Assembly (NCBI GenBank): GCA_933228675.1
Contig: OW121740.1
Location: 131,595,799-131,659,798 of the forward strand
Direction of reading: 5' to 3'
DNA length: 64,000 bases
Origin: Stomorhina lunata
Lineage: Eukaryota; Arthropoda; Insecta; Diptera; Rhiniidae
A model generated the notes under the pieces. The model did not search any database and was not told the origin of the DNA. It saw only the letters and a program-made list of their open reading frames with translations. A program made the position numbers and the translations under genes. This document shows, one piece after another, positions 59,301 through 64,000 of the stretch (positions are counted from its first letter, which is position 1; every line of letters starts with the position of its first letter).

Positions 59301-62300
59301 TTGGCATGATCTATAGAGGTCTCAACAATAACACAAGCACCTCTAGGTAAATCAGTGCGCCAGGATCTAGAAATACATACAAAAAATTAGATCCTATCTT
59401 CTTACTTTTTTATAAAGAAAATACAAAATAAACGTTTACCTTAAAACACAAAAATCTGTACATTGTTGGCCATCGATGGCATATTGGAAAATTTCAGTGC
59501 AATCGTCAAATTTCTTAATCGTTTGACTTTGCAACAGATTAGGATCCCAGGAGGCACGTTGGCGTATTATATAATCCAAAACATCTTTAGGTGGACCCTC
59601 AATTTCCGTTATACAACGCCATAAGCGTAATGGATGACCATCGCCCACCTTTTTGTAGGCTATTTCAACACTTGGATCAGCCAGGGAGGTTATAGTAATC
59701 CAACCACGGGATCTAAAATAAAGAAATATATAAATATTTGGAATACATATGTTTGCTTATAATTTTGACAACAACTTACTTTTCTCTACCCTCTTTGATG
59801 GTGGCACTGGTACTTTCATACAAATAGCCCCGCCAGTTATGAAATTGCATACCCTCTCCCAAGGCCTCCAAAGGCAAAGGCTTGGATTCTTCCATATAAC
59901 CAAATTTGCACTTGCTCAACTTTTCTTTTGGTGCCGTATAGATTTGTTTATAATGATCAATCATAAATGACAAACATTCGTGAGAAGCCTTAGCTTCAAA
60001 AAGCTCTTTAGCATCAGGTACTCCGGAACCTTTACCTTTGCGTCGTGGAGAGGCTGTTACTGAATTACTACCCGTTGATATACTGCTGTGGAATAGGGAG
60101 GGAGCCAAACATACAGCCAAGTTATTGGCAGTCATTTGGTTGTATTGGGAATTGGCAGAGACTAATGTTAAAAATTCTAATAAGGCATATAGAATTTCAC
60201 GATTTTCATCGGGCAATAAAAGGACGGCAGATTGTATAGCATCCAAACGGACTTCCGGTGGCAAATCTTATGGAAAAGAATTAAAAAAAAATAATTAAAT
60301 CGATTATTATTTACTTTAAGAAAGAAAAGTACTCACGTTGAAATATCGCTGCAAATGTTTCCGACATTTTTGTGGTCAGCAACGATTCCGGAAGATCCCT
60401 GAAATATTGTTTCAACATATCGGCCACATCATAGGCTTGATGGGTATCAAATACATCCATACATTCCGCCGTAGTTTCTGAGAATTCAATGAGTTCTTTT
60501 AACTTTTGTATCCTAGACTTAACACCACTCTTGCGGAAGAGACCAATTTGATCTAAAGCATTTAGCTGTAGCCAACGGAATGCGGCCCTGACAGCAATGG
60601 GTAAAGTTTGACCCGAACGTTGCAGTATTAAGAGTAAAGGAACACCAAAAACTTTCTTATCCTTGTAGTCAGGCATTTTGATTTTCTTAATAAATTTCGG
60701 TAACTCCCAGTTCCAGCCCGAACGATGGGTGGGACAATATCGTTCCATGTAGCCAGTTAATGTGACAAGGGCCAGTTTGCGTATCATTTGTAATTGACCG
60801 GCTGACATGGCAGCGAAGAGAATACCATGTTCATTGGAATGTGGATCGTTCTTTTGTGAGAAACACTTACGGAATATCATGTTGGGGCGTTCTTCTAATT
60901 GGAAACTATGCCATCTAACAACGGGGGTTCTAAATGTATTAAAAGAAAATATTTTAAGTACTTATTATTACATGTTTTTAGATAAGTTCTTTTACCTTTT
61001 AACACTTTCACTGGGCTCCTCTGCTTTGGGCTCCTTCCTCGTCGTAGATCTTGATCTAAAACTGGCTGAACGCATACCATCTCTTTTCTTACCATCTCTA
61101 CCCAAATTCAAAGAACCACCTCTGGATAATTTCTTTACTTTTACCTCTGTTGTATTAGAGTTGGCATCTTTGATCAGCAACTTTCTACCCTGATGACATT
61201 CAGAGTCGGAATGTGCTCCTATATCGTCTACCTTGCCGGTACGTTGTAAAAATCTACGTGTCTTGGAGGGAGTTTTTCTTAAAGCCAATTTATTGGTGGT
61301 AGATGAAGACTCTTGACTGTCACTGTAATATGAAGAGGAATCATCTGATTTGCCTTCTTTTAAATAAGGCATGGTGTTAGTAAAGAAATGCAGCGGACTT
61401 GCTCTCATAGAGCGCGGTGTAGTTGGTGTTCTCTTGGGGCTGCTGCGATTGGGACTTAAGAAATTATCACTCTGAGAGGGCACTTTTAGCTCATTACCAA
61501 AAATGGGTCCCTTATTGAAACCATGCATGGGACTAACAGCCGACGGAGAGGGTGGTGTGGAATAGACAGCATCTGGCTTACGCAGACTTTGTCTTTGACC
61601 CAATTGGGCTAGATCCAAGCCTTGTCCGCTTAAAACTAAACCCTGCCTTTTTCGTCTTCGAGTCTTAATGGATTCTACTCTACGCAATATAGCTTTGGCG
61701 CCATCCTTTAAGCGCTCACTACCCGTTCTCCTTAAGGGGCTCGACTCTGCGCTATCATTTAGATTTGGTTCCGCAGAATCGTCTGTATTATAGTTACCAG
61801 GTAGTGTTAAGGTTAGACCTGCACCCGTTATATCGTAAGAATCGTCCTCGAAACGATCGGGACTAGATTCTTTTGAGGAGGATTCAGTTTTTTCAGCGGC
61901 TAATAATTTGGCGGCAGGTGGTATTTCAAGACCCATTTCACCAATACGCGACCAGCGTCGTATATGTGGTTGGAATGTCCAGTTTTCGCTTAAAGCAAAG
62001 TTTTCATCATCGGAATCCTCTTTCTAAAAATCAGAAAAGTTAAATAAAATAAATTACAAAAATTATTACAATTTTGATTAACATATTTTGTTTTGGAAGC
62101 TTAAGTATTATAATGTTATGATTGAAAAAGTCTCAATAATGGTAGAATGTTATCATAACATTATCAAAAATAAAAAGCTTTTATTAGAACTAGAAATTGT
62201 TTAGATTTGATCATAACATGATCGTACATAGAAAAACATTTCAAACATAGTTTTTTTATATCTTTTAATAAATCCAATCTAGAATATTTTTCGTACTATA

Positions 62301-62516
62301 TTCATAAAGTCAGTTTTGGACCCTTTTACTATACGAGTAGTTCAGGGGTATCTGAATTTCTTACCTGTGGTGTTTGAGTTTTATGCGATTGATCTACGCG
62401 CATATTGGCACAACGATTTAATATACACAAACGTCTGTAAAGGGATTGTAATTGATCATTTTCCAAATTGGTATGATCTTTGGCAACATTTGTCAGATCA
62501 ATGGGAAATTGATGAT
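56260..62516 (-). CDS. cv-c: RhoGAP/START protein crossveinless-c, 3' part
   Basis: Last seven coding exons: 62516-62365, 62023-60996, 60929-60337, 60266-59780, 59713-59440, 59366-59187 and 56374-56260. The protein switches off Rho GTPases by stimulating GTP hydrolysis; in Drosophila it acts in epithelial morphogenesis, and its vertebrate relatives are the DLC tumour suppressors. Domain order: end of a SAM domain (exon 62.4 kb), a long Ser/Pro-rich linker with basic patches, the RhoGAP domain with arginine finger in GLFRKSG (exon 60.9-60.3 kb, continuing into the next), then a START lipid-binding-type domain over the last four exons. All introns have GT/AG ends. Phases agree at every junction except one: the exon at 59713-59440 enters one base out of frame (see separate entry). 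The first half of SAM and the true start lie beyond position 64000. Confidence 0.9.
56485..56545. repeat. Dispersed-repeat end fragment
   Basis: GTGAGGGTATCATGTGGGCG, then GGCTTGACCGACTATTGAAC and TTTCTGACTTGTTT match the end of the family at 39355-40062. It lies in the last cv-c intron. Confidence 0.7.
56658..56747 (+). CDS. Candidate exon 1 of an unrecognised plus-strand gene
   Basis: A 90-bp open segment between acceptor TTTTTTTAG and donor A/GTGAGTAA. With two bases completing a codon it reads (E)ANDNLLDWLDNKPLYDSQQQ then TNVSAFTLN. The exon is symmetrical (phase 1 at both ends). It is similar to the segment at 58210-58259. It lies inside the last cv-c intron, on the opposite strand. I do not recognise the protein and see no upstream exon, so this could also be a captured or decaying fragment. 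Confidence 0.4.
56760..58150. repeat. Near-palindromic AT repeat array in cv-c intron
   Basis: Units built on AAAATTTTTCTATAGAAAAT and ATTTTGATTTG or ATATTTTTTTGATATC. It occupies nearly all the space between the two plus-strand candidate exons. Confidence 0.9.
58210..58259 (+). CDS. Candidate terminal exon of the same plus-strand gene
   Basis: Acceptor TTTTTCTTTCAG ends at 58209. The frame continues exactly from the previous candidate exon (A plus AG gives Lys): KDVCDMLDWSDKKPLD, then TAG at 58257-58259. The core DxLDWxDxKPL repeats the motif of the first candidate exon. DNA after the stop (AAACAGACAAGTGCCTTAG) still aligns with the end of the first exon. So the two are a tandem duplication, with small deletions creating the stop. 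AATAAA signals at 58407 and 58427 would give a short 3' UTR. Confidence 0.4.
58586..58920. mobile_element. Foldback MITE with a CRE-like site at each end
   Basis: The ends are CCTGTGACGTCACA and TGTGACGTCACAGG. Each contains the palindrome TGACGTCA (58590-58597 and 58909-58916), the CREB/ATF consensus. Inside, CTGGTTTAACACCAGGC pairs with GCCTGGTATTAAACCAGG, and ATCACATACTTTTAGGCT pairs with AGCCTAAAAGTATGTGAT. It lies in the last cv-c intron. No gene. Confidence 0.82.
58921..59186. other. Intron sequence with dispersed-repeat fragment
   Basis: At 59083-59160 the phrase AGTAAGAAAGTGCTATAAGT and CGGTCAAGCCCG belong to the dispersed-repeat family; it ends less than 30 bp from the cv-c exon. 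Confidence 0.65.
59187..59366 (-). CDS. cv-c: cv-c exon (START domain, central part)
   Basis: Acceptor TTTCTAG, donor AA/GTAAGT. It reads RSWRTDLPRGACVIVETS, then later VVLASRYLIEPCGSGKS and ARVDVK. The SRYLIEPCGxGKS block is the strongest START/DLC signature in the window. Confidence 0.9.
59440..59713 (-). CDS. cv-c: cv-c exon (START domain start), with frame break
   Basis: Acceptor ATTTTAG, donor AAG/GTAAAC. Joined to the previous exon it first reads KSRGW, then needs a one-base skip at the GGG (59702-59700), after which it reads ITITSLADPSVEIAYKKVGD, then PLRLWR and onward to DFCVLR without interruption. Without the skip a TGA appears after about eight more codons. The expected DLC-family order (GW[VI]S, then YKKV, then PLRLW) shows that the exon is genuine and the extra G is the oddity. 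Confidence 0.88.
59780..60266 (-). CDS. cv-c: cv-c exon (RhoGAP C-terminal half, START entry)
   Basis: Acceptor CATAAG, donor AAAA/GTAAGT. It begins HLPPEVRLDAIQSAVLLLPD and contains MTANNLAVCLAPSLF, the NLAxxxxPxLF block that completes the RhoGAP fold. A Ser-rich insert and a linker (PLPLEALGEGMQFHNWRGYL) lead to START. Confidence 0.92.
60337..60929 (-). CDS. cv-c: cv-c exon (RhoGAP catalytic half)
   Basis: Acceptor TTTAG, donor C/GTGAGT. It starts TPVVRWHSFQLEE. It contains VFGVPLLLI and then LDQIGLFRKSGVKSRI. The arginine in GLFRKSG is the arginine finger that enters the active site of Rho. It ends inside the GAP domain at SETFAAIFQ. Confidence 0.94.
60996..62023 (-). CDS. cv-c: cv-c exon (Ser-rich linker)
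   Basis: A 1028-bp exon. Acceptor TTTTTAG, donor AAAAG/GTAAAAG. It begins KEDSDDENFALSENWTFQP, then HIRRWSRIGEM, the conserved stretch after SAM in DLC proteins. The rest is Ser/Thr/Pro-rich with SPxR-type sites and basic runs (KTRRRKRQG, KVKKLSRGG), probably disordered and phosphorylated (inference). Confidence 0.93.
62024..62364 (-). other. 341-bp cv-c intron
   Basis: AT-rich intron between the SAM-end exon and the linker exon. No feature in it. Confidence 0.75.
62365..62516 (-). CDS. cv-c: cv-c exon (second half of SAM domain)
   Basis: Acceptor TTTTTCAG, donor CAG/GTAAGA. It reads HQFPIDLTNVAKDHTNLEND, then LQSLYRRLCILNRCANMRVD. This matches the end of the SAM domain of DLC1-type proteins (FPI, L..L..RL..LN[RK]CA.M). 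The first two bases complete a codon from an exon beyond the window. Confidence 0.9.
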
Positions 62517-62594
62517 CTGAAAAATCAAGAAAATAAAAATATTTATTTATAAGAAAAACTAAATTTATAAATGCTTAACAGCTAATTTTATAAA

Positions 62595-63765
62595 TTTTTT
62601 TTAAAATTTACTATTTATAGGAATTTTTTTAAAAAATTGACTTTTTCTAGAAAAGTTTTTAAAAATTGATTTTTTAAAGGAAATTTTTTAAAAATTGACT
62701 GTTTAAAGAAAAATTTTTTAAAAATTGACTTTTTATAGGAAATTTTTCAAAAATTTACTTTTTATAGGAAATTTTTCAAAAATTCACTTTTTATAGGAAA
62801 TTTTTCAAAAATTTACTTTTTATAGGAAATTTTTCAAAAATTGAGTTTTTATAGGAAATTTTTCAAAAATTGACTTTTTATAGGAAATTTTTCAAAAATT
62901 TACTTTTTATAGGAAATTTTTCAAAAATTCACTTTTTATAGGAAATTTTTCAAAAATTGACTTTTTATAGGAAATTTTTCAAAAATTGACTTTTTATAGG
63001 AAATTTTTCAAAAATTGACTTTTTATAGGAAATTTTTCAAAAATTGACTTTTTATAGGAAATTTTTCAAAAATTGACTTTTTATAGGAAATTTTTCAAAA
63101 ATTTACTTTTTATAGGAAATTTTAAAAAAATTGACTTTTTATAGGAAATTTTTCAAAAATTGACTTTTTATAGGAAATTTTTAAAAAATTGACTTTTTAT
63201 AGGAAATTTTTAAAAAATTGACTTTTTATAGGAAATTTTTCAAAAATTGACTTTTTATAGGAAATTTTTCAAAAATTGACTTTTTATAGGAAATTTTTCA
63301 AAAATTGACTTTTTATAGGAAATTTTTCAAAAATTGACTTTTTATAGGAAATTTTTCAAAAATTGACTTTTTAAAGGAAATTATTCAAAAATTGACTTTT
63401 TAAAGGAAATTATTAAAAAATTGACTTTTTTTTAGGAAATTTTTCAAAAATTGACTTTTGATAGGAAATTTAAAAAATTATCTATTAATAGAAAATGCAT
63501 AAAAATTTTACTTTTTATAGGAAAATTTTAAAAATTTTACTATTTATAGGAATTTTTCAAAAATTGACTATTTATATGAAATTTTTGAAAAATTGACTAT
63601 TTGCAGGAAATTTAAAAAAATTGACTATTTATAGGAAATTTTAAAAATTGAGTATATATAGGAAATTTTTAAAAAAGTTACTATTTTTAGGATTTTTTTT
63701 TTTAAATTTACTATTTTAGGAAAGTTTTGTTAAAATTTACTGTTTTTAGGATTTTTGAAAAAAAT
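62595..63765 (-). repeat. 29-bp tandem array in a cv-c intron, about 40 units
   Basis: Units contain TTTTTATAGGAAATTTTTC then AAAAATTGAC. This is the reverse complement of the unit at 52855-53690 with one or two fixed differences. The centre (62740-63410) is very regular and both edges are more diverged. It lies in the intron upstream of the SAM-end exon. Confidence 0.95.
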
Positions 63766-64000
63766 GAATTTAAAAAAAAAATTTCGTAGAGAAGCGATCC
63801 ATTTTTTCTCCCCAATTTATCACCTTTCGTTTTTAACATCATCACAACATATTTTTTCTTTTTCATCCAAATAATTTTTTTGACTAATTTTTTTAATAAC
63901 TTTTTAAATCTCAAAACTTCTGCATTCGATTTGTACTTGAAACGGAACTGCCACGTACGCGTTAAAATAATATAATGGGCGACAATATTAATAAAATGGC
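63766..64000 (-). other. cv-c intron, right edge of window
   Basis: AT-rich intron sequence. A 67-codon minus-strand frame at 63711-63914 is K/I/F-rich and not credible. Confidence 0.6.

Noticed and set aside
60038..61193. Plus-strand frames opposite the cv-c exons
   Set aside because: They are mirror frames of the RhoGAP and linker exons, whose minus-strand reading has clear domains and splice sites.

Overview
The window looks like insect DNA, most likely from a higher (probably calyptrate) fly. The base composition is very AT-rich. Introns in the two real genes are mostly 64-73 bp with GT/AG ends. One gene is a clear orthologue of Drosophila crossveinless-c. Most of the rest is transposon and satellite sequence of the kind seen in large fly genomes. 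The species call is inference; no database search was possible.

Only two confident host genes are present, both on the minus strand. At 46.3-48.3 kb there is a two-exon F-box/leucine-rich-repeat gene of about 638 codons. At 56.3-62.5 kb lie the last seven coding exons of crossveinless-c, a Rho GTPase-activating protein with a SAM domain (second half only), a serine-rich linker, RhoGAP and START domains; the gene continues past the right edge. One exon has an apparent one-base insertion that breaks the reading frame. Inside its last intron, on the opposite strand, sit two similar short exon-like segments with good splice signals, a stop codon and polyadenylation signals. They may be the 3' end of an unrecognised gene.

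Left third (1-23.8 kb): a dispersed repeat split by a hAT element and a DD37E Tc1/mariner element; a 130-bp tandem repeat; long arrays of near-palindromic ATAG-centred repeats (5.8-11.1 kb); two small foldback elements; a decayed LINE reverse-transcriptase tail; a second DD37E copy inside a terminal-inverted-repeat element; a TIR element carrying six copies of a 14-bp motif; and a third, apparently intact DD37E copy.

Middle (23.8-46 kb): two of three copies of a ~1.3 kb inverted-repeat element that carries a tRNA-like Pol III promoter; decayed dispersed repeats; a tRNA-derived SINE inside an ancient mariner remnant; a 2-kb foldback element and a partial second copy; a long-TIR element; and a ~1.1 kb satellite that reverses orientation at its centre.

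Right (48-64 kb): a TTAA-flanked element with another element nested inside; the third 1.3 kb copy; a 29-bp satellite array whose near-identical counterpart lies in opposite orientation in a crossveinless-c intron; and a TIR element that seems to carry a captured gene fragment. The host genes do not form an operon or obvious pathway; the window is mainly a record of layered transposon insertions around two genes.
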